From the NCBI RefSeq assembly GCF_009933335.1, contig NZ_MAEL01000031.1, positions 110,362 to 174,361 of the forward strand: 64,000 nt of DNA, given 5' to 3'. This stretch comes from Candidatus Enterococcus willemsii (GTDB lineage Bacteria > Bacillota > Bacilli > Lactobacillales > Enterococcaceae). The position numbers and the translations under genes were made by a program. The notes below the pieces were generated by a model. The model did not search any database, had not been told where the DNA came from, and worked only from the letters and a program-made list of their open reading frames with translations. The first letter of the stretch is position 1. Each line of letters starts with the position of its first letter. This document shows, piece by piece, positions 1 through 8,366 of this stretch.

Positions 1-149
1 GTTGGCATTTCTTTTTCATTTGGTTGTAAGAAACGTAAATCATAGTTTGCAATAACGTCTCCTTTTGCACCATATTCCTCCGCAATTAAACGCACATATG
101 GTGCTTTTACCTTTGTATGATCTAATGTAAAACTTTCTACTTCTGCCAC
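1..149 (-). CDS. luxS: S-ribosylhomocysteine lyase LuxS, N-terminal part (runs off the window)
   Basis: The first 49 codons are present. The translation begins [20 protein letters not shown], which matches the conserved LuxS N-terminus (ESF.LDHT.VKAPYVR); the His of LDHT lies in the substrate-binding region of the family. LuxS cleaves S-ribosylhomocysteine to homocysteine and the AI-2 precursor DPD in the activated methyl cycle. The start is GTG at 147-149, with AAGGAG about 11 nt upstream; no in-frame ATG is near. It lies 96 bp downstream of the MetE-like gene on the same strand, so homocysteine production and homocysteine methylation are adjacent. I saw no clear terminator between the two genes, so co-transcription is possible. 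Confidence 0.93.
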   Translation of the reverse strand, partial: MAEVESFTLDHTKVKAPYVRLIAEEYGAKGDVIANYDLRFLQPNEKEMP

Positions 150-245
150 GAGTTGTTTCTCTCCTTCTAATTATTTTTGATGGTTATCATAGTATCACTG
201 AAACTTCTTTTTGTTTATAAAATAAATTTTACTAAATTAGTCTAT

Positions 246-1352
246 TTAAACTGTATCACCCCAAACTTCTTTTGCCGTTTCAATAATTAATGCGAATTTC
301 TTCCACTGATCTTCTTCACTGACTTTATTGCCTTCATGTGTAGAAGAAAACCCGCATTGTGGACTCAGACACAACTGATTTAGAGGAACATATTGCGCAG
401 CTTCTTTGATACGTGCTTTTAGCACTTCTTTGTCCTCTAATTCTGGTGTCTTCGTTGTAACTAATCCTAACACAATTCGTTGATTCTGAATATGTTGCAA
501 GGGTTCAAAACTACCTGAGCGTTCATCATCAAATTCTAAGAAGAAACCATCAAATTGTTTAATCGCTAATAAGCGTTCTGCAATTTTATCGTAAGAACCG
601 TCGTATAACCATTTTGATTGGAAATTTCCTTTACAAAAATGGAAGGTCACCGCTAAATCTTCTGGTTTATCGGCTAAAACAGCTTCAGTAATTTCACCAA
701 ATTCTTGAATTAGTTCATCCGGATCATACCCATTGTCTGCAATTAAGCCGCGGAAACGATCATCAAACAAACCACCCCAACTCGTATCATCCAATTGTAA
801 ATAACGGCAACCAGCATCATAAAATCCTTGGATAGCCGCACGATATGTCGCAATCAAATCTTCGATAAAAGCAGCTTTGGTTTCGTAAACAGGGTTTTCA
901 TTGTACTGTTTGGATAAAATCAATGAATCAAGAAAAATCATATTCGGGCCAGGAATTGTTTGTTTTGCGACTGCATCTCCAGCATGAGCTTTCGTAAAAC
1001 GAAAATGATCTAAAAATGGATGATTTTCGTTAAATGATAGTTTCCCACTGACGTAAGTTCCTTGTGCTTCGGTCGTAATCCCAAATGCAGTTGTTTCAAA
1101 ATCATAAACAGTAATCCCATTCAAACCGGCAATAAAATCTAAATGCCACCAACGACGACGAAACTCGCCATCTGTTACGGCCTTCAAGCCAACTTCTTTT
1201 TGCTTTTCGATTAAAGCAATAATCGCCTTATCTTCAACTGCAGTGAGCGCTTCTTTAGTGATTTTTCCTTGTTTGTAAGCCTCTCTTGCTTCTTTCAATT
1301 CTTGCGGACGTAAAAAACTTCCGACTTGATCCCAACGAAATGGTATCGTCAT
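246..1352 (-). CDS. MetE C-terminal-domain-like cobalamin-independent methionine synthase family protein (YxjG/YxjH type)
   Basis: 368 residues, corresponding to the C-terminal catalytic barrel of MetE without the N-terminal half. The N-terminus MTIPFRWDQVGSFLRP is typical of the short YxjG/YxjH family. The zinc-ligand pattern of MetE is visible: His-x-Cys in TFHFCKGN and a distal Cys in SPQCGFSS. The likely reaction is methyl transfer to homocysteine or a related thiol; the methyl donor of the short forms is not settled. ATG at 1352 is chosen because it has AAAGGAGA just upstream. The frame stays open a further 37 codons, but that stretch lies inside the T-box terminator and would not be translated. 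Methionine-type T-box control and the luxS neighbour support a role in methionine supply. A second paralogue lies at 58774-59922. Confidence 0.88.
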   Translation of the reverse strand: MTIPFRWDQVGSFLRPQELKEAREAYKQGKITKEALTAVEDKAIIALIEKQKEVGLKAVTDGEFRRRWWHLDFIAGLNGITVYDFETTAFGITTEAQGTYVSGKLSFNENHPFLDHFRFTKAHAGDAVAKQTIPGPNMIFLDSLILSKQYNENPVYETKAAFIEDLIATYRAAIQGFYDAGCRYLQLDDTSWGGLFDDRFRGLIADNGYDPDELIQEFGEITEAVLADKPEDLAVTFHFCKGNFQSKWLYDGSYDKIAERLLAIKQFDGFFLEFDDERSGSFEPLQHIQNQRIVLGLVTTKTPELEDKEVLKARIKEAAQYVPLNQLCLSPQCGFSSTHEGNKVSEEDQWKKFALIIETAKEVWGDTV

Positions 1353-1380
1353 AATATTTCTCTCCTTTATTTTTTGATAC

Positions 1381-1660
1381 AAAAAAACCCTTAGACATCC
1401 AAAAAGACATCTAAGGGCATCAACCTGCGTTACCACCTTATGTTGTAGTATCTTCACAGACACTACCTCTATCAGTACCCGATTCTTTTCGGAGACTGTT
1501 GTTGCTTAACGGAACAATCCGTATCTTCTTAATTAGTCAGAAGATCCACTCAAAAGCCATTTTCAATTGATTGCTTTTTATCTCTTTTCAGCAAACCGAG
1601 ACTCTCTAGGAAAAAACAAATCTATCTACTTTCTTTTTCACAGTGTTTAATTATGAAGTT
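1381..1660 (-). promoter_or_regulatory. T-box leader, probably methionine-specific, controlling the MetE-like gene
   Basis: On the minus strand the leader carries the T-box sequence AAGGTGGTAACGCAGG (complement of about 1423-1438). It is followed by a terminator hairpin whose arms CCCTTAGATGTC and GACATCTAAGGG are complements across 1387-1418, then a T-run. The distal stem I region (AGAGAGTCTCGG, 1597-1608 complement) is also present. On the 3' side of stem I the sequence GAAAATGGC places an ATG at complement 1558-1560, where the specifier codon is expected. That reads as a Met specifier and fits the downstream gene. T-boxes bind uncharged tRNA and then favour the antiterminator. The Met assignment is inference from this position. 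Confidence 0.9.
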
Positions 1661-1666
1661 GTAACG

Positions 1667-1696
1667 AATATATCAGATTATTCTCATAAAAGTCAA
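1667..1696 (-). promoter_or_regulatory. SigA promoter of the T-box/MetE-like operon
   Basis: TTGACT (complement 1691-1696), an 18-bp spacer, then TATATT (complement 1667-1672). The predicted start near 1660 gives a leader of about 280 nt ending at the T-box terminator. The rest of 1697-1959 is AT-rich; I see nothing further in it. Confidence 0.72.
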
Positions 1697-1959
1697 TAGA
1701 CATTGCATAATAATCTTTATTGTTCCCTTCGGTTTTATCAAGGTAACACCAAGGTAATCCTATTAGTTATCACTTAATCACCTTCCAAAAACCTTATTTA
1801 TTAACATTTATATAAATACTATTACCTAGTAATTCCTTTTTAAATACTTGCCTAAATAATTGCCAAAGGTAAAGCGACTAATTCATTACTAAGAACAACA
1901 AAAGAACGATTGGAACATATAATTCATAAAAAATTATTTACATACTACTTGCAATTGAA

Positions 1960-2148
1960 CTATTTTTTTCTACTCACTAAATAAACTTGTATCGCCGTCA
2001 AAAAAATCACAGGAAACAAGCCTTCCCAACGAACATCTTTATTGACAACATACTCCCCTAAAATACCAAACAAACTCCCTATAAAAACAGCAAGTAGGAT
2101 GCTTTTTCTAGGAAATTGATGTGTATAAGCAAGCCATTTTTTATACAA
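1960..2148 (-). CDS. Small membrane protein of unknown function
   Basis: 62 residues with two hydrophobic segments (about residues 17-34 and 44-58) separated by a charged stretch, NKDVRWEG. The C-terminus SRKK is basic. The start is TTG at 2146-2148, supported by a strong GGAGGG six nt upstream. I do not recognise the family. It stands alone between the T-box operon and the divergent sugar operon, so context gives no functional clue. Confidence 0.6.
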   Translation of the reverse strand: MYKKWLAYTHQFPRKSILLAVFIGSLFGILGEYVVNKDVRWEGLFPVIFLTAIQVYLVSRKK

Positions 2149-2252
2149 TAGATTCCCTCCAATTCGTCCGCTACATAGACTCTTGTAACTAGCCTATCGT
2201 GCCATTTTTGAAAAATCAAGCATACACCTCTTTTCTAATTTTTTGTTAAGGC

Positions 2253-2301
2253 TTGCAATTGAAAAATAGTATGCTATGATATTTTTGAATCGATTCAAAA
2301 A
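2253..2301 (+). promoter_or_regulatory. Promoter and palindromic operator of the fucosidase/PTS operon
   Basis: TTGCAA (2253-2258), a 16-bp spacer and TATGAT (2275-2280) form a SigA-type promoter. Immediately downstream, 2282-2301 is a perfect 20-bp palindrome with half-sites TTTTTGAATC and GATTCAAAAA, covering the expected transcription start. The central CG and symmetric form are typical of LacI-family operators, and the operon encodes such a regulator at 3687. Repression by that protein is inference. Confidence 0.72.
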
Positions 2302-2332
2302 AATTAAACAAATGATGAAAGTAGGTTCTTTT

Positions 2333-3661
2333 ATGTCTTTTTCCGACAAGATTGCTAATCTAATTATGCCTTTCGCTTCGAAAATGGCTAATCAGCGCCA
2401 TCTCGTAGCTATTCGTGACAGCTTTATTGATATTATGCCAATTATTATGGCAAATTCATTGTTCATACTCTTAAATGCATTGATTTTTTCGAACCCGACC
2501 ATACAACAATTTATTGATTTGTCTGCTCTATCAGAATTGGCTCTCATGGTGAATAATGGAACGATGGGCTTGATGACTGTTTTTGTAACATTTTTAATTG
2601 GTTATCGCCTTTCTAGCGCTTATATTGCAAACGGAACCATTGAACGAAAAAATTTAAGTGAGCTACACGTAGGAATTTTAAGCTTAGCATTAACGATGAT
2701 TATGTTCCCTCTATTCAATGAAGTCACGCCAGTTGGTGCCACTGAATCGGTAGAAGTTGCTGGCGTGTATTTACAATCACTCACTTCTTCTGGAGGAATG
2801 TTTGTCGGGATTATCGCTGCGCTACTAGGCACGGAATTACTTGTACGGATTTCAAATAACGAAAAATTACGCATCAAAATGCCTGATGGCGTACCACCAG
2901 CTGTGGCGGGTTCTTTTAATTCATTAATTCCAGAATGTTTAGTCATTATTATTTTCGCAGGAGTGACCTTCGCGATTGTTAAACTTACAGGGCAAACAAT
3001 TCCAGCAATTATCCAAACAATTATCTCAACCCCTTTACAATACGCTATGGAAAGTCCAATTGGATTATTTGTTGTTCAAATTTTTACCCAAGTGTTCTGG
3101 TTCTTTGGACTGCATGGGCAAAATATCGTCTCATCCGTTACCTCACCACCAATGCTCACTGCGATTCAGCAGAATATCGATGCATTTAATATGGGTGAAG
3201 CCATTCCTAATATTGTAACCAATCCTTGGATTGGCATGTACACCTTGTTTGGTGGTACTGGCGCTATTTTACCACTTCTCATTGCGATTTTTTTGGTATC
3301 TAAACGAAAAGATTACAAAGATATTGCTAAAATTAGTTTATTTCCGAGTGTATTTAATATCTCAGAACCTGTGATGTTTGGACTACCAGTGGTGATGAAT
3401 CCATTTCTACTCATTCCATTTATCTGTGTCCCGTTGATTAACTTAGCCATCGCCTATCCCTTGACTGCTATAGGGTTAGTTGCCAAAAGTGTTGTCATTC
3501 CGCCATGGATTTTACCACCCGTTATTTCTGCTTGGGTGACAACTGCAGGCGATATTCCAGCTACACTGTTATCACTTGCTTTATTTGTTTTAGATATTTT
3601 TCTTTATATGCCTTTCGTACTTGCTAGTAACAAAGCATTGCGTAATAATGAAATGAACTAA
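2333..3661 (+). CDS. PTS EIIC component, cellobiose/lichenan (Lac) family
   Basis: 442 residues. This is an integral-membrane sugar channel of the cellobiose-type EIIC family with about ten hydrophobic segments. Family-like stretches include MPDGVPPAVAGSFNSLIP and FWFFGLHGQNI in the middle and FNISEPVMFGLPVVMNPF near residues 360-380. The start at 2333 (MSFSDKIANLIMPFASK) is chosen because an upstream in-frame ATG at 2276 sits inside the -10 box. SD AGG at 2323-2325 is weak. No EIIA or EIIB gene lies nearby, so the channel must borrow these parts from elsewhere in the genome. It is the first gene of an operon with regulator, fucosidase, GH1 and kinase, which suggests uptake of a small fucosylated or beta-linked glycoside. 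Confidence 0.88.
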   Translation: MSFSDKIANLIMPFASKMANQRHLVAIRDSFIDIMPIIMANSLFILLNALIFSNPTIQQFIDLSALSELALMVNNGTMGLMTVFVTFLIGYRLSSAYIANGTIERKNLSELHVGILSLALTMIMFPLFNEVTPVGATESVEVAGVYLQSLTSSGGMFVGIIAALLGTELLVRISNNEKLRIKMPDGVPPAVAGSFNSLIPECLVIIIFAGVTFAIVKLTGQTIPAIIQTIISTPLQYAMESPIGLFVVQIFTQVFWFFGLHGQNIVSSVTSPPMLTAIQQNIDAFNMGEAIPNIVTNPWIGMYTLFGGTGAILPLLIAIFLVSKRKDYKDIAKISLFPSVFNISEPVMFGLPVVMNPFLLIPFICVPLINLAIAYPLTAIGLVAKSVVIPPWILPPVISAWVTTAGDIPATLLSLALFVLDIFLYMPFVLASNKALRNNEMN

Positions 3662-3686
3662 AGAATAGAAAGAGGTTTGTTTTCAT

Positions 3687-4685
3687 ATGGCTACAATTCA
3701 AGAAGTTGCAAAACATGCAGGAGTTTCCGTTGGGAGTGTGTCACGTTATTTAAACGGACACAAATTAAAAGATGCCAATATGCAAAAAATCGAAGCTGCG
3801 ATTGCTGAACTTAACTATACCGAGAATTATTTTGCAAAAGGACTAAAAATCAATCGCACACAATCAATTGGTCTGCTCATGAATAACTTACAAAGTCACT
3901 TCTCTTCTTCTCTTGTAGCCAATGTAGGCGATGAATTAGAAAAGCGAGGATACAGTATGTTACTGAGTGCTTTTCGCAATAATCATAGCCAAGTCAAAGA
4001 AAAATTAGATTTTTTACTTTCACGAAAAATCGATGGACTGATTATCTTTGAAGCTGAACAAGAATGGGAAGAAATTCAAGCATTAAGAACATTGGATTTA
4101 CCTATCATTTCAATCAATACACCCATTGAATTTCCTAAGGTTGATTCGATTATGATGAATAATCGTGAAAGTACGTGTCAAATGATTCAAAAAATAATGG
4201 CTTACGGACATACGAATATTGGCATTATTGCCGCACAACAGACCGATTATATTGCCCAAGAACGACTGGCAGGCGTTTATGATGCCTTTTCTATGAACAA
4301 TTGTCCGTTGAATCCTGCGCATATTTACTATGGGAACTATTCAAAAGATAGCGGCTATAAAGGAATGAAAAATTTATTGCAGAATAAAGAACTGACAGCT
4401 ATTTTTGTTTGTAACTACAATATGTCATTGGGTGCCTTGCAATATATCTATGAACATGACTTACGGATTGGTGACGACCTTTCCTTTGCTAGCTTTGATT
4501 ATTTTGATATGAGTGATATTTTCCAACCAAGATTGTCCGTCATTCATCAACCTGTTACAGAACTAGGCGAAGTCGTTGCATCACGTATTGTCGAAAAAAT
4601 ACAAAATAATAATCAATTAGCAGGCGAACGACTCCTGCTAAAAAATAAAATTCTTTGGCACGATTCAGTAAGGAGGCTGAAATAA
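3687..4685 (+). CDS. LacI-family transcriptional regulator
   Basis: 332 residues. The N-terminal helix-turn-helix MATIQEVAKHAGVSVGSVSRYLNG has the LacI consensus and is followed by a hinge helix. The rest is a periplasmic-binding-protein-like effector domain (about residues 60-330) with typical segments SIGLLMNN and GLIIFEAE. ATG at 3687 is preceded by AGAGG. It is the second gene of the sugar operon. The perfect palindrome at 2282-2301 is its most likely target, which would give autoregulation with the operon. The inducer is not visible from sequence; a fucosylated sugar or a sugar phosphate is a guess from context. Confidence 0.92.
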   Translation: MATIQEVAKHAGVSVGSVSRYLNGHKLKDANMQKIEAAIAELNYTENYFAKGLKINRTQSIGLLMNNLQSHFSSSLVANVGDELEKRGYSMLLSAFRNNHSQVKEKLDFLLSRKIDGLIIFEAEQEWEEIQALRTLDLPIISINTPIEFPKVDSIMMNNRESTCQMIQKIMAYGHTNIGIIAAQQTDYIAQERLAGVYDAFSMNNCPLNPAHIYYGNYSKDSGYKGMKNLLQNKELTAIFVCNYNMSLGALQYIYEHDLRIGDDLSFASFDYFDMSDIFQPRLSVIHQPVTELGEVVASRIVEKIQNNNQLAGERLLLKNKILWHDSVRRLK

Positions 4686-4689
4686 ACCT

Positions 4690-6003
4690 ATGAAAAAAAT
4701 TCGAAATGACATCGAAGAAAATCTCACCACACAACAAGAAGAATATCAACACTTACCACAAGTCATCCAAGAAAAACTTGAGTGGTTCCAAGACCAAAAA
4801 ATCGGTATTATCTTCCATTGGGGACTATATGCCGAAGCTGGCATTGTAGAATCTTGGCAATTATCAGAAGAAGATGATTGGGCAAGAAAAAAAGGCGCAT
4901 GGCGAGAAGACATTGATACCTTGCGTCATGACTATTGGGCGTTAAACAAGCAATTTAATCCAGTAAATTTTAACCCTACGATTTGGGCTGAAAAAGCCAA
5001 AGAAGCTGGCTTTAAGTATTCATTATTTACAACCAAACACCATGATGGCTTTAACATGTACGATACCAAATACAGTGAGTATAAAATTACGAGTCCCGAA
5101 ACAAAATTCCATAATCATCCACATGCCGATGTCTTAAAATACATTAATCAAGCTTTTCAAGAAGTTGGCATCCATACTGGCTTATATTATTCAAAAGCCG
5201 ATTGGTATGCAAAAGATTACTGGGTACCTGGACAACGACCACGGGGCAGATATGCCAGTTACGATCCAAGAGAACAACCTGAAACATGGAAAAGCTACAA
5301 TCAATTTGTTGAAAACCAACTGGTTGAACTATGTGAAAATTATGGACCTGTTGATATTCTTTGGTTAGACGGTGGTTGGGTCAATTCTGCCAACAACGAA
5401 TTCTTAGACATGGATACAATTGCAGAAAAATTACGTGCCATTCAGTCTGATTTATTAATCGTGGATCGGACCATTGGTGGTGACTATGAAAACTACGTCA
5501 CACCTGAACGTAAAATCCCTGAAATTCCACCAAAAAAAGCCTGGGAAAGTAATATTCCATTAGCAAAAAATTGGGGCTACGTTCCTAATGACCAATACAA
5601 ATCTTTCGATGAAATTATTCAAGCTTTAGTCCAAGTAGTTGCCTTAGGTGGAAATATTATTTTAGGGGTCGGACCCAAACCAGATGGTACGTTACCTGAA
5701 GAAGCCTTAGCCATCATGTCCCAGCTTGGCGATTGGTTAAAACGTTATGGCCAAGGTATTTATGAGACACGTCCGTATCCTCTATCACATGATAATTGGT
5801 TTTTCACGCAAACAACTGAAGCGATTTACGCCTTCCATAAAAATGGAACCGCTTTTGAATTAGATACAAGTATTTTTCCAGAAACTATTGCGACGATTAC
5901 TAATTTAACAACAGATGAAGAACTCACTGGGTCTACCCTACACTTCAACGCACACAGTGAACCATTTACGGTCATCAAATTAACTAAAGGAGCATCATTA
6001 TGA
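4690..6003 (+). CDS. GH29 family alpha-L-fucosidase, cytoplasmic
   Basis: 437 residues with no signal peptide. GH29 landmarks are present: KIGIIFHWGLYAEAG (residues 37-51), TTKHHDGFNMYD (114-125, substrate-binding His-His region) and ILWLDGGW (223-230), where Asp227 is the expected catalytic nucleophile. The family removes alpha-linked L-fucose with retention. The acid/base residue is poorly conserved and I do not assign it. SD AGGAGG overlaps the end of the regulator gene. The stop overlaps the GH1 start in ATGA, indicating translational coupling. With no export signal, the enzyme should act on sugar brought in by the co-encoded EIIC. Sub-specificity (alpha-1,2, 1,3 or 1,6) cannot be read from sequence. 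Confidence 0.87.
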   Translation: MKKIRNDIEENLTTQQEEYQHLPQVIQEKLEWFQDQKIGIIFHWGLYAEAGIVESWQLSEEDDWARKKGAWREDIDTLRHDYWALNKQFNPVNFNPTIWAEKAKEAGFKYSLFTTKHHDGFNMYDTKYSEYKITSPETKFHNHPHADVLKYINQAFQEVGIHTGLYYSKADWYAKDYWVPGQRPRGRYASYDPREQPETWKSYNQFVENQLVELCENYGPVDILWLDGGWVNSANNEFLDMDTIAEKLRAIQSDLLIVDRTIGGDYENYVTPERKIPEIPPKKAWESNIPLAKNWGYVPNDQYKSFDEIIQALVQVVALGGNIILGVGPKPDGTLPEEALAIMSQLGDWLKRYGQGIYETRPYPLSHDNWFFTQTTEAIYAFHKNGTAFELDTSIFPETIATITNLTTDEELTGSTLHFNAHSEPFTVIKLTKGASL

Positions 6004-7379
6004 AAAAATTTCCAACAAATTTCTTATGGGGTGCCGCGATGTCTGCCCCACAAACCGAAGGACACAGCCTATTGAATGGCAAATCAGCTTCCACTTGGGA
6101 TCATTGGTTTGAAACAAATCCTGAAAAATTTAATGCTAACCAAGGGCCAGCGGATACTTCTAATATTTATGAACTATATAAAGAAGATTGCCAACGGATG
6201 GAAGACATTGGCTTAAATTCGATTCGTACATCCATTGCATGGACACGACTATTACCTGATGGCAAAACCTTGAATCCTGAAGCAGTCGCTTTTTATCGCG
6301 ATTACTTCCAAGAAATTCGCAATCATGGCGTCGAACCAATTATTAACTTGTTTCACTTTGATATGCCGATGTGGCTGATGGAAAAAGGTGGCTGGGAGAC
6401 TCGTGAATCAGTCGATGCTTTTGCTTTCTATGCCAAAACGGCTTTTGAACAATTTGGTGATTTAGTCAGCAAATGGACAACTTTTAATGAGCCTCTAGTC
6501 CACGTAGAATGCGGCTATTTATTCGGTTACCATTATCCAGCAATCGTTGATTTCAAAAAAGCCGTGCAAGTCGGCTATCATACCTTAATGGCTCATACGT
6601 GTGCAGTGAAAGCTTTTCGAGAAGTCCTTCCTCAAGGCGAAATCGGCATTATTTTAAATATTTCTCCTGCTTATGCTCGTAGTGAATCGGATGCTGACCA
6701 ACAAGCCAAATTAGCTTCTGATTTATTAAATACGCGTAGTTTCTTAGACCCTGCGGTACACGGACATTTGCCAGAAGAACTGATTGCTTTAATCAAAGAA
6801 AATGAACTAACACCTGAAACCCAAGCAGAAGATACGCAGTTAATGGCCGAAAATACCGTTGACTTTATCGGATTAAATTACTATCAACCACGACGGGTCC
6901 AAGCCCCAACGAATCCAGCAAAACCAGCTAAAATGCCAAGTGATTTATATGGTGCTTATGACTGGCCAGAAAAACGCATTAATCCTTATCGTGGCTGGGA
7001 AATTTATCCTGAAGCCATGTATGACGTTGCAATTATGATGAAAAACGACTACAAAAACATTCCTTGGTTTGTCAGTGAAAACGGTATGGGCGTGGCAGAC
7101 GAAGAACGCTTCCTTGATGAGAACGGTATGATTCAAGATGATTACCGCATCGAATTTATGAAAGAACATTTAGATTACTTGCATCAAGGTATTCAAGAAG
7201 GCAGTAACTGTTTTGGTTATCAAACATGGACATTTGTTGATTGCTGGTCTTGGTTAAATGGCTACCGCAATCGCTATGGTTTTTACCGTGTTGATTTAGA
7301 CAACCAGTTCCAACGTAGTGTGAAGAAAAGCGGCCTGTGGTTCAAACAAGTTGTACAAGACAATGGGTACACAAATTAA
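6000..7379 (+). CDS. GH1 beta-glycosidase (6-phospho-beta-glycosidase-like)
   Basis: 459 residues, full GH1 length. The catalytic acid/base is Glu164 in TFNEP and the nucleophile Glu360 in SENG. The phosphate-binding loop of 6-phospho enzymes (S-W-x-N-G-Y-x-K-R-Y) is partly present. WSWLNGYRNRYGF keeps Ser417 and Tyr426, but Asn424 replaces the usual Lys. The enzyme may therefore hydrolyse phosphorylated substrate less strictly, or an unphosphorylated one. It starts inside the end of the fucosidase gene (ATGA overlap) with SD AAAGGAG. In this operon it would split the beta-linked core left after fucose removal. Confidence 0.88.
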   Translation: MKKFPTNFLWGAAMSAPQTEGHSLLNGKSASTWDHWFETNPEKFNANQGPADTSNIYELYKEDCQRMEDIGLNSIRTSIAWTRLLPDGKTLNPEAVAFYRDYFQEIRNHGVEPIINLFHFDMPMWLMEKGGWETRESVDAFAFYAKTAFEQFGDLVSKWTTFNEPLVHVECGYLFGYHYPAIVDFKKAVQVGYHTLMAHTCAVKAFREVLPQGEIGIILNISPAYARSESDADQQAKLASDLLNTRSFLDPAVHGHLPEELIALIKENELTPETQAEDTQLMAENTVDFIGLNYYQPRRVQAPTNPAKPAKMPSDLYGAYDWPEKRINPYRGWEIYPEAMYDVAIMMKNDYKNIPWFVSENGMGVADEERFLDENGMIQDDYRIEFMKEHLDYLHQGIQEGSNCFGYQTWTFVDCWSWLNGYRNRYGFYRVDLDNQFQRSVKKSGLWFKQVVQDNGYTN

Positions 7380-7391
7380 AGGAGGAACATT

Positions 7392-8252
7392 ATGGCACTT
7401 GCAGTTTTTGATATTGGTGGTTCAGCTGTCAAACATGGGCTTTGGCACGAGCAAACATTAATGCAACTCAATCAATTCCCCACACCTGCTACATTTGAAG
7501 AATTACAAGTAGCAATGAAACAAGTAATCAACTCTTACCCTGAACCTATAAAAGGCGTCGCTATTAGTGCGCCAGGAGCTGTCAATGTGGCGCAACGTCG
7601 CATTGATGGCATCTCTGCTGTTCCTTATATTCATCATCGCCCCATTTATGATGATTTCGAAGTATTCTTTCAATTACCTGTGACTATCGAAAACGATGCG
7701 AACTGTGCTGGGATTTGCGAAATCGAAATTGGTGCGGGTAAACAGGCACAACAAGCTGTTTTTGTGGTCATTGGAACAGGTATCGGTGGCGCTATTTTTA
7801 TCAATAGAAAAATTTATAAAGGTGCGCACTTATTCGGTGGCGAATTTGGTTTAATGCAAAATCGCAATGGCAAAAGCTTGAGCTACAATGGTACAGCTGT
7901 CAATACTGCTTCACGCTTGTCAGAAACTTTAGGAAAATCGCTTACCGGTAAAGATCTCTTCGACTTAAAAGAAGCTGGTGACCAACTTGCAACAGATGCA
8001 TTAAATACTATGTATGACAATCTAGCTGAAGCACTATACAATATCCAAGTTTCAATTGATCCAGAAGTGATTATTTTAGGTGGCGGCATTTCTGCTCGTC
8101 CAGAATTATCGAATGAACTTCATCAGCGTCTACAAACGTTATTAGCTGATTTTGGCGTCCCTGAGATTATGCCTGAAATTCGTCCTTGTGAATTTCAAAA
8201 TAACGCTAATTTAATTGGCGCTGCACTAAACTTTCAAAATATCGTCAACTAA
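7392..8252 (+). CDS. ROK-family sugar kinase (beta-glucoside kinase-like)
   Basis: 286 residues. The ATP-phosphate loop is near the N-terminus (AVFDIGGSAVKHG), the catalytic Asp102 is in ENDANCAG, and a glycine-rich ATP segment VVIGTGIGG follows near residue 126. The zinc-binding CxCGxxGC motif of many ROK glucokinases is absent, as in BglK-type beta-glucoside kinases. An unusually full SD, AAAGGAGG, precedes the ATG. As last gene of the sugar operon it probably phosphorylates a free sugar or glycoside released inside the cell. With a PTS permease present such a kinase should be partly redundant, which suggests the PTS cargo yields an unphosphorylated second sugar. Confidence 0.87.
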   Translation: MALAVFDIGGSAVKHGLWHEQTLMQLNQFPTPATFEELQVAMKQVINSYPEPIKGVAISAPGAVNVAQRRIDGISAVPYIHHRPIYDDFEVFFQLPVTIENDANCAGICEIEIGAGKQAQQAVFVVIGTGIGGAIFINRKIYKGAHLFGGEFGLMQNRNGKSLSYNGTAVNTASRLSETLGKSLTGKDLFDLKEAGDQLATDALNTMYDNLAEALYNIQVSIDPEVIILGGGISARPELSNELHQRLQTLLADFGVPEIMPEIRPCEFQNNANLIGAALNFQNIVN

Positions 8253-8295
8253 AACTTCAAAAGTGACATTTTTTTCAAACTTTATGCTTAAGACG

Positions 8296-8322
8296 TTAAC
8301 TTTTTCACATTCAAGCCGATAA
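8296..8322 (+). promoter_or_regulatory. Sigma28 (SigD/FliA)-type promoter of the chemoreceptor gene
   Basis: GCCGATAA at 8315-8322 is the exact consensus -10 of the flagellar sigma factor. TTAA at 8296-8299 lies 15 bp upstream, close to consensus TAAA with the ideal spacing. It sits 44 bp before the chemoreceptor ATG. Use by a flagellar sigma factor is inferred from the match and the type of gene. Confidence 0.72.
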
Positions 8323-8366
8323 TTTACTCGAAAGTAAAATTTGAATGATGGAAAGGTTGACTATAC

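Noticed and set aside
1353..1463. N-terminal extension of 37 codons on the MetE-like protein
   Set aside because: It lies inside the T-box terminator/antiterminator and has no SD; ATG at 1352 has a good SD.
2276..2332. Upstream ATG for the first EIIC gene
   Set aside because: The ATG is within the -10 box and the operator follows, so it cannot be part of the transcript.
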